From positions 1 to 64,000 of the forward strand of contig JAAVFI010000013.1 in the NCBI GenBank assembly GCA_014800815.1: a stretch of 64,000 nucleotides of DNA, in the 5' to 3' direction. Shown here in pieces: positions 1-8,723 of this stretch (positions are counted from its first letter, which is position 1; each line of letters opens with the position of its first letter). The notes under the pieces are model-generated. The model ran no database searches and was not told the origin of the DNA. It saw only the letters and a program-made list of their open reading frames with translations. The translations under genes and the position numbers were made by a program. This DNA is from Bacteroidales bacterium. GTDB lineage: Bacteria > Bacteroidota > Bacteroidia > Bacteroidales > Muribaculaceae.

Positions 1-1
1 C

Positions 2-398
2 GTAGAGCGCGATATCTCTATCAGTGCATACCGAGCATATCGCCGTAAGGCCATGGAAGACCTGCCTGCGAAGGCCGCTCCCATGACCACCTATTTCCTC
101 ATCCCCGTATCTTCGCCTCAGAAGCCGCCGCCTAAGGAACGAGGTTCGGGCCCGACTATGGAGGGTCTGGACTTCTACACCTTGGCGGCAGCTGCCCCGC
201 ACCCGATGAGCCTCACGGCTCACACCCCGCAGCGAAGAGGAAATTGACGTATTGAGAAAATAGCCGATTCATGGCTGAGACTACGCCCCACGTGCGCAGG
301 AGTATCACACTAACCGCCGAAGTATCCACAGGTATTCCCCCTCCCTACACCGTCTACGTGGTTACCTACGCAGCTTCCCCCTGCAGCTGCCGATTGGA
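2..398. other. Stretch without a recognised gene; structured-looking DNA
   Basis: No ORF here resembles a known family. A plus-strand frame is open from the window edge to position 247, but its product is rich in Pro and Arg and unlike any protein I know. The DNA holds many short self-complementary pieces, for example GAGCC-GTGA-GGCTC and a GCGGCAGCTGCCGC palindrome read on the minus strand, which would suit a structured RNA. I looked for the landmark sequences of RNase P RNA, tmRNA, SRP RNA and common riboswitches on both strands and did not find them. It may be a degenerate gene end, an unknown RNA, or plain intergenic DNA. Confidence 0.3.
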
Positions 399-441
399 CA
401 CAAAGAAAGCGGCTGGCGGGAGGTCAGTCGCTTTCTTTGTG
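399..441. terminator. Perfect 13-bp inverted repeat after the oxalate operon
   Basis: CACAAAGAAAGCG and CGCTTTCTTTGTG pair perfectly around a 17-nt loop, starting 19 nt beyond the stop codon of the AEC carrier on the minus strand. No long T tract follows, so termination is inferred from position and stem strength. It could equally end a transcript coming from the left. Confidence 0.6.
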
Positions 442-460
442 AGGATATTTCAAGTCTTGC

Positions 461-1435
461 TTAGAATGCTGCGAGAGCGAGGTCGGTGAGCCATATCCAG
501 AGGGGACAGAAGCCGATGAAGAGGATTACAGATAGGGTCAGTGATGAGGTACCTGTTGCAACGTAGGTGTTGTATTCGTCGGCGATGATGATGCCTGAGA
601 AGGCAGGGGGCAGTGCGGCTGCTACTACGAGCATCTTGAGGTTGAGGGGATCCATGTGGAAGAGGAGGCCGAGGATGAGCACTACTGCGGGCATGATGAC
701 CATCTTCATGATAGAGCCGAGTACGGCCTGCCAGTTGAGCTGGAATTTAATGGCCGAGAGGGTGATACCTGCTGAGAATACTGCCATTGAGGCGTTGGCC
801 TTGGCGATAAGGTCGAAGGACGGGCTGAGTTCTTTCGGCCAGGGTATTCCGACGAGTACCCATACTACGGCGAGGATAGGAGCCCATGCCACAGGTTGCT
901 CAAGTGCGTGGAGGACGGGTTTCCATGCGCTCTCTTTCTTGGTGGAGCCGGGGTTCTGCTTCTCAAGGGATGCGTTCATGAGTGAGAGTCCGACAGGGAT
1001 ACCGATAGCGTTAACTACGATACCAACGATTGCTACGACGAGGGCTACGGAAGGACTTGTGCCGAAGATAGGCTCAAGTACAGCGAAGCCGAGGAATCCG
1101 ATAGTAGGCGAACCGCTGATAAGGGCGGATACTGCGGCATCGGCGCCGGTATTCTTCTTGAAGCAATATTTAAAGACGAAGTAGACGAGCATGAAGCAGG
1201 CCATGATGCCTATGGTAGACACGAGGGTAAGCTTGGCGTCGCGTACGAGGTCTTCGCGTGAAGCCTGGACGATGGATACGAAGAGGGCTGCCGGTAATGC
1301 GTAGTCGAGCACAACCTTATTGAATTTCTTGGCATCGTCGCCCGTAAAAGCCCCTTTCTTGCCGGAGATGTATCCGGCGAGCATTACTACGATAATCGGG
1401 ACTATAGCGTATAGAATAACATGTTGTAAGCCCAT
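461..1435 (-). CDS. AEC-family transporter of the oxalate operon (YfdV-like)
   Basis: A 324-residue integral membrane protein of the auxin efflux carrier (AEC) family, which also holds malonate and malate permeases. Hydrophobic segments alternate with short loops in the usual ten-helix pattern; the first begins near residue 5 and the last ends at the C-terminus, with a central hydrophilic loop near residues 150-170 (EKQNPGSTKK). It is the last gene of the frc-oxc operon, 57 nt after oxc. In E. coli the AEC protein YfdV sits in the same operon as the homologues of frc (yfdW) and oxc (yfdU). I therefore infer a role in oxalate uptake or oxalate/formate exchange at the inner membrane. The substrate is not visible in the sequence, and no OxlT-type MFS antiporter occurs in the window. 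Confidence 0.85.
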   Translation of the reverse strand: MGLQHVILYAIVPIIVVMLAGYISGKKGAFTGDDAKKFNKVVLDYALPAALFVSIVQASREDLVRDAKLTLVSTIGIMACFMLVYFVFKYCFKKNTGADAAVSALISGSPTIGFLGFAVLEPIFGTSPSVALVVAIVGIVVNAIGIPVGLSLMNASLEKQNPGSTKKESAWKPVLHALEQPVAWAPILAVVWVLVGIPWPKELSPSFDLIAKANASMAVFSAGITLSAIKFQLNWQAVLGSIMKMVIMPAVVLILGLLFHMDPLNLKMLVVAAALPPAFSGIIIADEYNTYVATGTSSLTLSVILFIGFCPLWIWLTDLALAAF

Positions 1436-1492
1436 AGTAATTCAAAATTAGAGGATTAATAGATAAAGTTGAATGGTGGATACGCTACGGGA

Positions 1493-3238
1493 TTATACGG
1501 TATAGTCGATAAGCGGAGCGGGGTTGAGGTATCCGATGTGGCCTGATTCCTTGCCGGAGTCAGCAGCGAGCTGTACGTCGATAAGAGTCGGGCGCTTGGA
1601 GGCGATAGCAGCTTCGAGAGCTTTCTTGAGGTCGGCAGGATTGTCGACGCGGTAGTTGTCGGCACCGAAGGCTTCTCCGATGAGGTTGTACTGCGCGTTG
1701 ATATCGAGTGTTGTAGGAGCGGGAGCGTCGCCGCCGGAGGGGTTGACGCCAACGCCGTTGTATATACCGCCGTTGTTGAATATTACAACAGTTACCGGGA
1801 GTTTGTAGCGGCAGATAGTTGCGAAGTCCATGCCGGAGAATCCGAAAGCGGAGTCGCCTTCAACTGCCACGACGCTCTTGCCGGTGGCTACAGCGGCACC
1901 TACGCACGAACCCATGCCCATACCCATGATTGACCACGAAGCGCAGTCGATACGGTGGCGGGGGAGCGACATGTCCACGCTGTCGCGGGTATCGTCGAGG
2001 GTGTTGGCACCTTCGTTTACGAGGATTACGTCGGGGTTGGCTTCGAGGACGGGTTTCACTACCGAGAGGGCGGTCCAGTGTGTCATAGGCACGGTGGAGG
2101 CAGCGTCGGCGAGACGGGCGCGGAACTTGGCGTCTTTGGTCTTGCTCTCGGCCTGGAGTGAAGCGAGCCACTGAGGATCGGCGCTCATGGTCTTGCCCTT
2201 GAGTCCTGCGAGAATCATGTCGAGCGACTGGCCCATGTCGCCTACTACGGGCGCTGCGATAGGCACGTTGCGGTCGATTTCTTTAGGCTCGACGTCGAGT
2301 TGAACGAATTTCACGTCGGGATTCCACTTGCCGCGGCCGAAGGAGAGCATCCAGTTGATGCGGGCGCCGATTACGACTACTACGTCGGCCTGCTCCATGA
2401 TAGTAGAGCGGCAGCTGAGGGCGCTGTATTCGCCTGCGTCGGGCATAAGGCCTTTTGCCATAGACATGGCGAGGTAAGGAATCTTGTAGGTCTCGACGAG
2501 GGCCTTGATTTTATCGTCGACCTGAGCGTAGGCTGCGCCTTTGCCGAGAAGGATTGCGGGGCGCTTGGCCGAGGCGATGAGTTCGACGGCACGGTCGACG
2601 GCGCTCTGCGAGGGAGCTACTGTCGAGGCTACGTCGACGGGGGTGTAGTAGAGTTTTTCGGCTTCAGAGGCGTCCATTACTTCGGCGAGTGCGGGAGTTG
2701 CCATGTCGATATACACGCCGCCGGGACGGCCGCTAACGGCAGCTCGGTAGGCGCGGGCAACGGCCTGAGGGATGTCTTTTGCGTGAGAGCAACGGAAGGC
2801 TGCCTTGACGTAGGGACGGGCTGCGTTGAGCTGGTCAAGCTGCTCGTAAGTGCCCATGTCCATGTCGACCATCTGAGGGTCGGAGGCACCCGAAATCTGA
2901 ATCATCGGGTAGCAGTTGACGGTGGCGTTGGTGGTGGCGGTGAGGCCGTTGAGGAAGCCGAGTGAAGATACGGTGAGGAGAACGCCGGGCTGCTTGGTGA
3001 GGTAGCCGTGGGTAGCGGCTGCCATACCGGCCTGCTGCTCGAATCGGAAGCCGTAGTAGTTCATGCCTACTTTCTGCATGGCGTAGGCAACTTCTGTCAC
3101 GGGGATGCCAACGAGGCCGTAGACGTCGTTAAGGCCGAGGCGGTGCAGGGATTCTGCAAGGATATACATACCGGTGACCTGCTCCGGGAATTTTGGAGCC
3201 TGTGCAGTGCCGGTAGTTGTAGCTGTGGTTGATGCCAT
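1493..3238 (-). CDS. oxc: Oxalyl-CoA decarboxylase
   Basis: Thiamine-diphosphate enzyme that converts oxalyl-CoA to formyl-CoA and CO2 in the cytoplasm, the energy-yielding step of oxalate breakdown. The 581 residues show the three-domain layout of the ThDP decarboxylase family. The N-terminal pyrimidine-binding domain carries the cofactor-activating glutamate (about E67, in FRFEQQAGMAAA). The C-terminal pyrophosphate domain has the metal-binding motif from EGDSAFGFSGMD to NNGGIY near residues 465-500, which closely matches my recollection of the Oxalobacter formigenes enzyme rather than acetolactate synthase. Length is near the usual 568. It lies between frc (115-nt gap upstream) and the AEC carrier. 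The pairing with frc makes the assignment strong. Confidence 0.95.
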   Translation of the reverse strand: MASTTATTTGTAQAPKFPEQVTGMYILAESLHRLGLNDVYGLVGIPVTEVAYAMQKVGMNYYGFRFEQQAGMAAATHGYLTKQPGVLLTVSSLGFLNGLTATTNATVNCYPMIQISGASDPQMVDMDMGTYEQLDQLNAARPYVKAAFRCSHAKDIPQAVARAYRAAVSGRPGGVYIDMATPALAEVMDASEAEKLYYTPVDVASTVAPSQSAVDRAVELIASAKRPAILLGKGAAYAQVDDKIKALVETYKIPYLAMSMAKGLMPDAGEYSALSCRSTIMEQADVVVVIGARINWMLSFGRGKWNPDVKFVQLDVEPKEIDRNVPIAAPVVGDMGQSLDMILAGLKGKTMSADPQWLASLQAESKTKDAKFRARLADAASTVPMTHWTALSVVKPVLEANPDVILVNEGANTLDDTRDSVDMSLPRHRIDCASWSIMGMGMGSCVGAAVATGKSVVAVEGDSAFGFSGMDFATICRYKLPVTVVIFNNGGIYNGVGVNPSGGDAPAPTTLDINAQYNLIGEAFGADNYRVDNPADLKKALEAAIASKRPTLIDVQLAADSGKESGHIGYLNPAPLIDYTV

Positions 3239-3353
3239 AATAAGGTGTGTAGTTTAAAGAGTTTGATTTGGATGTTGTAGAGGTCAAACCGGAGCGGAGA
3301 GACGTGCTCGTGAGGGCTGTCGCTCCGCCTCGGTTTGTGGATATACGGTGCTT

Positions 3354-4679
3354 TTACTTGGATGCTGTGTCTGCAGCGGGTTTGGGCATGGGAGCGGTGG
3401 TACCGTTTGCCTTGAATGCTGCAATCTGGTCGGCAGTATATCCGAGAGAGGTAAGGATTTCGTCGGTGTTGCCGCCGAGATCAGGAGCAGGACCGTAGGT
3501 AGGAGTATAGTTCGAGAAGGTGAACGGGCAACCTACCGTAACGAATTCGCCGATTTCGCCGCCCTGGTTGATGCGGACGAGGGTATTGCCGTCGTAGAGG
3601 CTTTCGTCGGTCATCATTTCCTTGGTAGAGAGCACAGGGCCTACAGGCACGCCTGCCTTGCCGAGGATGTCGGTGACTTCATATTTAGTCTTGTCGGCAG
3701 TCCACTGGCCGATGCGTTCGTAGATAGCCTGCTTGTTGCGGTCGCGGGCGTCGGCGGTGTTGAAGTCGGGGTTTGTGAGCCAGTCGGTGAAGCCTGTTGC
3801 CTGGCAGAAGAGCTCGAAGTCTTTGGCACCGCGCTGGAGCACGATGTACACGAAGTTGTTGGCATCAACCTCAGAGTCGTAGCCACCGGCAGGTTTACAC
3901 TTGTATGTCCAGCCGAGTACGCCGCCGCCTTCGATGTTTCCTGAACGAGGAACGCAGTCGCCGAACTTGCCGTTGGGGTACTGAGGGAACTGAGTGAGGT
4001 ATCCGATCTTGTCGAGGGTGAGCTGGTCGCGGGTCTTGATACGGCAGAGGTTAAGACATGCGTTGTGCATCGACTGATATACGTATACGCCTTCGCCGGT
4101 GTGTTCGCGCTGTACGAGAGCAGCGAGGAGGCCTATGAGGAGGTGCATACCTGTATTAGAGTCGCCGAGGGCCGCACCCGACTGGGTAGGAATGTTGTAC
4201 TGGCCGTCGTACCAGCCTGTAGTAGAGGCGGCGGCAGCTGTTACCTGTGCGATAGGCTCGTAAGCCTTAAGGTCTTTGTACTTCGAAGAAACGGGGAAGC
4301 CCTTGATAGTACCGTAGATACAGCGGGGATTGAGAGCGTGTACGGCCTCCCAGGAGAATCCGAGTTTATCCATAGCACCCGGGTGGAGGTTTTCAACGAA
4401 GATATCGCATTCTTTGATCAGCTTGGTAAGAATTTCCTTGCCGTCGGGAGTCTTTGCATCGAGAGTGATAGACTTTTTGTCGGAGTTGAGCTGAAGGAAG
4501 TAGTACGAAGGCAGGTCGGGGTTGAACTGAAGTTCTTTACGGGTTGCGTCGCCTACACCGGGACGTTCGATTTTGATAACATCAGCGCCAAGCCAGGCGA
4601 GCATCTGTGTACATGAAGGGCCTGACTGAACTTCTGTAAAGTCGACCACCTTGATTCCTTGTAGAGGAGCGTAGTTCAT
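3354..4679 (-). CDS. frc: Formyl-CoA:oxalate CoA-transferase
   Basis: Class III (CaiB/BaiF) CoA-transferase that moves CoA from formyl-CoA to oxalate, giving oxalyl-CoA for Oxc and releasing formate. The 441 residues begin with the family start GIKVVDFTEVQSGPSC and LGADVIKIERPG. The catalytic aspartate is D173 in GAALGDSNTGMH, equivalent to D169 of the O. formigenes enzyme. The family is usually about 428 residues; the excess lies in a short C-terminal tail rich in Ala, Pro and Lys. It is the first gene of the minus-strand oxalate operon, so the long gap upstream (4680-5064) should hold the operon promoter. Frc and Oxc together form a cycle that needs only oxalate import and formate removal. 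Confidence 0.95.
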   Translation of the reverse strand: MNYAPLQGIKVVDFTEVQSGPSCTQMLAWLGADVIKIERPGVGDATRKELQFNPDLPSYYFLQLNSDKKSITLDAKTPDGKEILTKLIKECDIFVENLHPGAMDKLGFSWEAVHALNPRCIYGTIKGFPVSSKYKDLKAYEPIAQVTAAAASTTGWYDGQYNIPTQSGAALGDSNTGMHLLIGLLAALVQREHTGEGVYVYQSMHNACLNLCRIKTRDQLTLDKIGYLTQFPQYPNGKFGDCVPRSGNIEGGGVLGWTYKCKPAGGYDSEVDANNFVYIVLQRGAKDFELFCQATGFTDWLTNPDFNTADARDRNKQAIYERIGQWTADKTKYEVTDILGKAGVPVGPVLSTKEMMTDESLYDGNTLVRINQGGEIGEFVTVGCPFTFSNYTPTYGPAPDLGGNTDEILTSLGYTADQIAAFKANGTTAPMPKPAADTASK

Positions 4680-5064
4680 ACGAATTTTGGTTTAAAGGTT
4701 GTGTTTATGTTAGTTTTCGTTCACGTCTCGGGGCAAACGGTGCCGGTGTTTTCGAATTGGAACACATCAATAAAACGTGTGGCCGCTTAAAAGGTTCAGA
4801 AAGAGCGTCCGCGGGAGTAGGGGCGGAGTTTATAGTATTAACAAATTATTAATTATCATTAAAATCATTTAACAAATTGGGGGGGGGTAATTGCAAAATT
4901 ATATTTAATTTTGCGTCAGCGTTCGTATATGCGCGCACGAATATGATAGCACAACTATATACATCAATGCAAGAAATTGCCTCTCAATAAGTTACCAAAG
5001 GTACAACACCAATTGAAATACAATAAACAATCAATATTCATAGTTCTCTAATCTTAATTAATAG
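4680..5064. promoter_or_regulatory. Divergent control region between frc and the secreted Ig-like gene, with a G9 tract
   Basis: This 385-nt gap separates two divergent genes and has no ORF. It turns AT-rich from about 4830 and contains an uninterrupted run of nine G at 4879-4887. Just beyond lies CAAAATTATATTTAATTTTG (4894-4913), which holds a TAnnTTTG -7 element on each strand: TAATTTTG at 4906-4913 for plus, and its mirror at 4894-4901 for minus. Neither has a well-placed TTG about 20 bp upstream, so both promoters are tentative. The plus-strand leader would be about 145 nt. Confidence 0.45.
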
Positions 5065-7509
5065 ATGAAAAAATTATTACTCACACTTTTCGTGTTCGTG
5101 TGCTTCGGCATGGCGAGTGCGTGGGCAGCGACTGCGACGTTCTCAATGCCCGAGCTCGGCAAGGACATAAAGAATGGTACTGTAGTCGGACCATTGAGCA
5201 TCTCGCCTATCTCAATTGAGTTTGCTAAGGGTGATAACAAATCAACTCTGGCGGCTTGGTATAATAGCGGAAAAGAAATCAGATTATATGGAGGTAATAC
5301 AATGACCTTCGAAGTCGCTGAAGGATACCGTATAACTAATATTAATTTCACCACAACTTCTATTTTTGTTAGTGGTGCTAAAGCAGATTGCGGTAGCTTT
5401 AGTGCAACTAATAAAACGTGGAGTGATGCCAATGGTGTCTCTAAGGTTGTGATAACAAATGGAGGTACTTCTGGAAATACTAAGATTACCGAAATCGAAG
5501 TGACCTATAAATCAGACTTGAAAACAGTAGAAAACGTGACTGTTACACCTACTGACCTCAAGGTTGGAGATAAAGGTACATTCGATATCGAAGCTCCCGA
5601 AGACTTCTTGAGCGATGTAAACCTGACTTTCACTCAGACAACATCTAACGCTGTTGTTGTAGACGCCGAAGGTAATTATGAGGCTGTCGGTGTCGGTACC
5701 GACGAAATTACTCTCAGCTGGGAAGACGGCGCCGTATACGAAGCCGGTGAATATACATTTACCGTAAAAGCTCTCCCTGCCGTTAAACTCGAGGTAACTC
5801 CTGAGTTCTCGGCCGTATCTGTATCTAGCGGCGAATATGGTAAATTTACCTTAGTATCTCCTGAAAACTTCTTCGAAGGTATCGGCGAATACACCGTAGA
5901 GTCTGACAATGAAGATGTACTTCTGGTAGATGGCCTTGAATTTGTTGCAGGTCTTCCCGGTACAGCTACTGTAACTATCTCATGGGAAGAGGGCGACTAC
6001 TATCTCAGTGGAGAAGCAAGTTTTGAGGTGAATGTTCAGAAGCTTCCCCTTGCGCTTAACTTTGACGGTAAGACTTATAATGTAGGTCTTCTCGAAGGTG
6101 CTCCTGCTCTCAATATCCCCGCAGGTGTGGAATACACCATCGAATCTGACAATACTTCCGTTGCGGCTCTTTCGCCTATCGATAACAAGGCTCTCTGGCT
6201 TCTCTCTCAGGGTACTGCAAATATCACAGTGAACACTGCAGAAACAGAAATGTATGGAGCTGCTACTGCCACTTACACTCTGAATGTACTCCCCGGAGAG
6301 GGTGCTGAAAAGAAAGTTACTTTTAACTTTACTACAGAAGATGCTTATGGCATGACAATGCGATCGGGCTCGAGCAGTGATTATGAAGAAGATAATCGCG
6401 AGTTTGTCGAAGATGTCGTAACTATGCTGGTTCAGAAAAATGGAGGAAATGGATGCCGTCTCTGGACAGGTCCTCAGCTTCGTATAATGAACCATGCGAT
6501 TGTATCTTTCTCAGCACCTGAAGGATATGAAATTCAAACAGTTACATTTAATGTAGAGTCCAACAATCTAAGCACCGTGCAGGGAGTTAAAAACGGACAG
6601 GCATCAAAATTTACTACTTTTGACTTTACCGCAACCTCAAGAATCTTGACTATTGATGTAGTTTATACTCATCTCCTCTCAGAGCCTTCCGACCTCACCT
6701 TCAACAAGGAAGATCGTAAGGCAATTGCCGGCCAGACTGTAGTATTCCCTGCAGCTACCGCGTCGGCAGAGAATGTGAACTATATCGCTACCGACGCCGA
6801 GGGCAATGTTACTGAGGTGATTGTTGACGAAAACGGTTATATCTCGTTCGCTGCCGACGAAGCCGGTGAATATACCCTCACAGCTTACCACGAAGCAGAG
6901 GGCGAACTTCCCTGCGGTATCGCTCAGACAACTGTAAAGGTTGAGGAATTCGAGCAGCCTGCCGCTTACTATCTCGTAGGTCACTTCTTCGACCGCTACT
7001 ACGATGTGAACACCCCCTGTGTGTTCGAATATGACGAAAACGAGAATGTCTACACTCTGAAAGATATCCTCATCGGTGGTACTGAAGAAGAAGGCGACTA
7101 CGGCTATATCGTGGTGACCAATTGCTCCAACATCGACTCTATGGGCAGCACAACAGAGAAAGTGCGTCGCCGCGCTATGGCTCACGCTACAGACTGGGCT
7201 AACTTCAACGAAGGCTATGTATATCACGCAGCAGGTACTACTCACGCTGCCGACGTAACTTCGGGTGAGCACTTTGTGCCCTTCACCGTAGAGCCCGGTA
7301 CCTACGACTTCACACTCGACGCTACCGATGCTACCGCTCCCGTGATTACCACCACTCCCGCCGACCTTACTACCGGTGTTGAAAATATCGGTGTAGAGGC
7401 AGGCGCAGAGGTTGAATACTACGACCTCACAGGCCGCAAGGTGGCTAATCCTGCTGCCGGTGTCTACATCCGCGTAGAGGGTGGTGAGGCCCGTAAGGTA
7501 GCTCTCTAA
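5065..7509 (+). CDS. Secreted multi-domain Ig-like protein with a C-terminal sorting-like tail
   Basis: An 814-residue exported protein. It opens with a clear signal peptide (MKKLLLTLFVFVCFGMASAWA). Residues about 22-150 form a beta-rich domain with the phrase AEGYRITNINF, also met as EGYKMTEITF in the protein at 60213. Several bacterial Ig-like segments follow, then a second similar beta domain near 410-530, then a more acidic region. The last 35 residues (YYDLTGRKVANPAAGVYIR) match the tails of three proteins near 56-62 kb. Such tails resemble, in shortened form, type IX secretion sorting signals, and porX lies in this window. Surface or extracellular location is inferred. No catalytic motif was recognised. 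Confidence 0.75.
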   Translation: MKKLLLTLFVFVCFGMASAWAATATFSMPELGKDIKNGTVVGPLSISPISIEFAKGDNKSTLAAWYNSGKEIRLYGGNTMTFEVAEGYRITNINFTTTSIFVSGAKADCGSFSATNKTWSDANGVSKVVITNGGTSGNTKITEIEVTYKSDLKTVENVTVTPTDLKVGDKGTFDIEAPEDFLSDVNLTFTQTTSNAVVVDAEGNYEAVGVGTDEITLSWEDGAVYEAGEYTFTVKALPAVKLEVTPEFSAVSVSSGEYGKFTLVSPENFFEGIGEYTVESDNEDVLLVDGLEFVAGLPGTATVTISWEEGDYYLSGEASFEVNVQKLPLALNFDGKTYNVGLLEGAPALNIPAGVEYTIESDNTSVAALSPIDNKALWLLSQGTANITVNTAETEMYGAATATYTLNVLPGEGAEKKVTFNFTTEDAYGMTMRSGSSSDYEEDNREFVEDVVTMLVQKNGGNGCRLWTGPQLRIMNHAIVSFSAPEGYEIQTVTFNVESNNLSTVQGVKNGQASKFTTFDFTATSRILTIDVVYTHLLSEPSDLTFNKEDRKAIAGQTVVFPAATASAENVNYIATDAEGNVTEVIVDENGYISFAADEAGEYTLTAYHEAEGELPCGIAQTTVKVEEFEQPAAYYLVGHFFDRYYDVNTPCVFEYDENENVYTLKDILIGGTEEEGDYGYIVVTNCSNIDSMGSTTEKVRRRAMAHATDWANFNEGYVYHAAGTTHAADVTSGEHFVPFTVEPGTYDFTLDATDATAPVITTTPADLTTGVENIGVEAGAEVEYYDLTGRKVANPAAGVYIRVEGGEARKVAL

Positions 7510-7599
7510 CAATATAGGAGGGCCTTGCGGCCTCTCCGACAGCATCGGTCGTTACGGCCGATAAAGAGAACATAGAAAATGAGGCGCTTCGGCGCCCGG

Positions 7600-7640
7600 C
7601 TTCCGCGACCGCCGAGAGGCTCTCGCGGAAGTTTTTTATT
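7600..7640 (+). terminator. Intrinsic terminator after the secreted Ig-like gene
   Basis: CTTCCGCGA pairs with TCGCGGAAG and is followed at once by TTTTTTATTTT. It lies about 90 nt past the stop codon and abuts the ilvE promoter. Confidence 0.8.
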
Positions 7641-7670
7641 TTGCGTTTATCTTTTTTTTCTATAACTTTG
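7641..7670 (+). promoter_or_regulatory. Bacteroidetes-type promoter for ilvE and the HD gene
   Basis: TTG at 7641-7643, a 19-bp spacer, then TAACTTTG at 7663-7670, matching the Bacteroidetes -33/-7 consensus. Transcription would begin some 20 nt before the ATG at 7701, which argues against the in-frame GTG at 7689 used in the ORF track. Confidence 0.75.
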
Positions 7671-7700
7671 CATCGCATAATTAAATAAGTGCATATAAAT

Positions 7701-8723
7701 ATGGATACTGATATTGACTGGTCGACGCTCCCGTTCGGCTATTTCCGTACGGACTACAATGTTCGTTGCTACTTCCGCGACGGCAAGTGGGGTCCTATAG
7801 AAGAAACACAGTCGGAGACTGTAGAAATCCACATGGCGGCAACTTGCCTCCACTATAGTCAGGAAATATTCGAAGGCCTTAAGGCTTTCAGGGGTGCCGA
7901 CGGCAAAATACGTATATTCCGTCTCCGCGACAATGCACTCCGTATGCAGGAGTCGGCCAAGGGCATTCTCATGGAGCCTGTACCCGTAGAAATTTTCGAG
8001 GAGATGTGTATCCGCGCGGTTAAGCTCAACGAGCGTTTCGTGCCCCCCTACGGCAGCGGTGCTTCGCTCTATATCCGCCCTGTGGAGATAGGTATGTCGC
8101 CCCGCATCGGCGTGAAGGAAGCCGACGAATACCTCTTTATGGTAATGGTTACTCCTGTGGGACCGTACTTCAAGGGCGGATTCAAGAACACCAATATCTG
8201 CATAATGCGCGACTACGACCGCGTGGCACCCCGTGGTACTGGACGCTGGAAGGTGGGCGGCAACTATGCGGCGTCGATGGGCGCGGGCAAGAAGGCTCAC
8301 GACCTCGGCTACTCGGCTGTGCTCTATCTCGACCCGAAGGAGAAGAAGTATCTGGACGAATGCGGCCCGGCAAACTTCTACGCTATCAAGGACGGTAAGT
8401 ATATCACTCCGAAGTCTGATTCGATTCTTCCTTCGATCACCAATATGAGCCTTATGACTCTGGCCCGCGAAATGGGTATGGAGGTTGAGGAGCGCCATAT
8501 CACTGTGGATGAGCTTGCGGAGATATCGGAGGCTGCTGCCTGCGGTACGGCTGCCGTGTGCTCGCCTATCGGTGAAATCGACGACCTCGACACGGGTGTT
8601 AAGTATGTGGTGTCGAAGGACGGCAAGCCCGGCCCTGTGACTACTGAATTTGTGCGCCGCCTCGACGCTATCCGCGCCGGCGAGGAGCCCGATGTTCACG
8701 GCTGGATAACTATCGTGGAATGA
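7701..8723 (+). CDS. ilvE: Branched-chain amino acid aminotransferase
   Basis: PLP-dependent fold-type IV transaminase that makes or deaminates Leu, Ile and Val with 2-oxoglutarate/glutamate. The Schiff-base lysine is in GTGRWKVGGNYAAS (K188 in track numbering, K184 from the ATG). Other family blocks are FEGLKAFRG, GASLYIRPVEIG and the phosphate-binding AAACGTAAVCSPIG near the C-terminus. The length of 340 residues fits the longer BCAT type found in Bacteroidetes and eukaryotes. The ORF track starts four codons earlier at a GTG; the ATG is preferred because it keeps a longer leader behind the promoter. The stop overlaps the next gene by ATGA. Confidence 0.93.
   Translation: MDTDIDWSTLPFGYFRTDYNVRCYFRDGKWGPIEETQSETVEIHMAATCLHYSQEIFEGLKAFRGADGKIRIFRLRDNALRMQESAKGILMEPVPVEIFEEMCIRAVKLNERFVPPYGSGASLYIRPVEIGMSPRIGVKEADEYLFMVMVTPVGPYFKGGFKNTNICIMRDYDRVAPRGTGRWKVGGNYAASMGAGKKAHDLGYSAVLYLDPKEKKYLDECGPANFYAIKDGKYITPKSDSILPSITNMSLMTLAREMGMEVEERHITVDELAEISEAAACGTAAVCSPIGEIDDLDTGVKYVVSKDGKPGPVTTEFVRRLDAIRAGEEPDVHGWITIVE

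Noticed and set aside
53-247. 64-codon plus-strand ORF near the window start
   Set aside because: The frame is open from the edge, but the Pro/Arg-rich product has no recognisable domain and the DNA is rich in inverted repeats.
2-398. RNase P RNA, tmRNA, SRP RNA or a known riboswitch
   Set aside because: Landmarks such as GAGGAAAGUCC, a tmRNA tag reading frame with a CCA end, or cobalamin, TPP and FMN core sequences were not found on either strand.
6679-7545. 288-codon minus-strand ORF within the secreted Ig-like gene
   Set aside because: Antisense shadow; the sense strand encodes a signal peptide, Ig domains and a conserved tail.
7647-8699. 350-codon minus-strand ORF opposite ilvE
   Set aside because: It is a His/Arg/Ser-rich shadow of ilvE and would run through the ilvE promoter.
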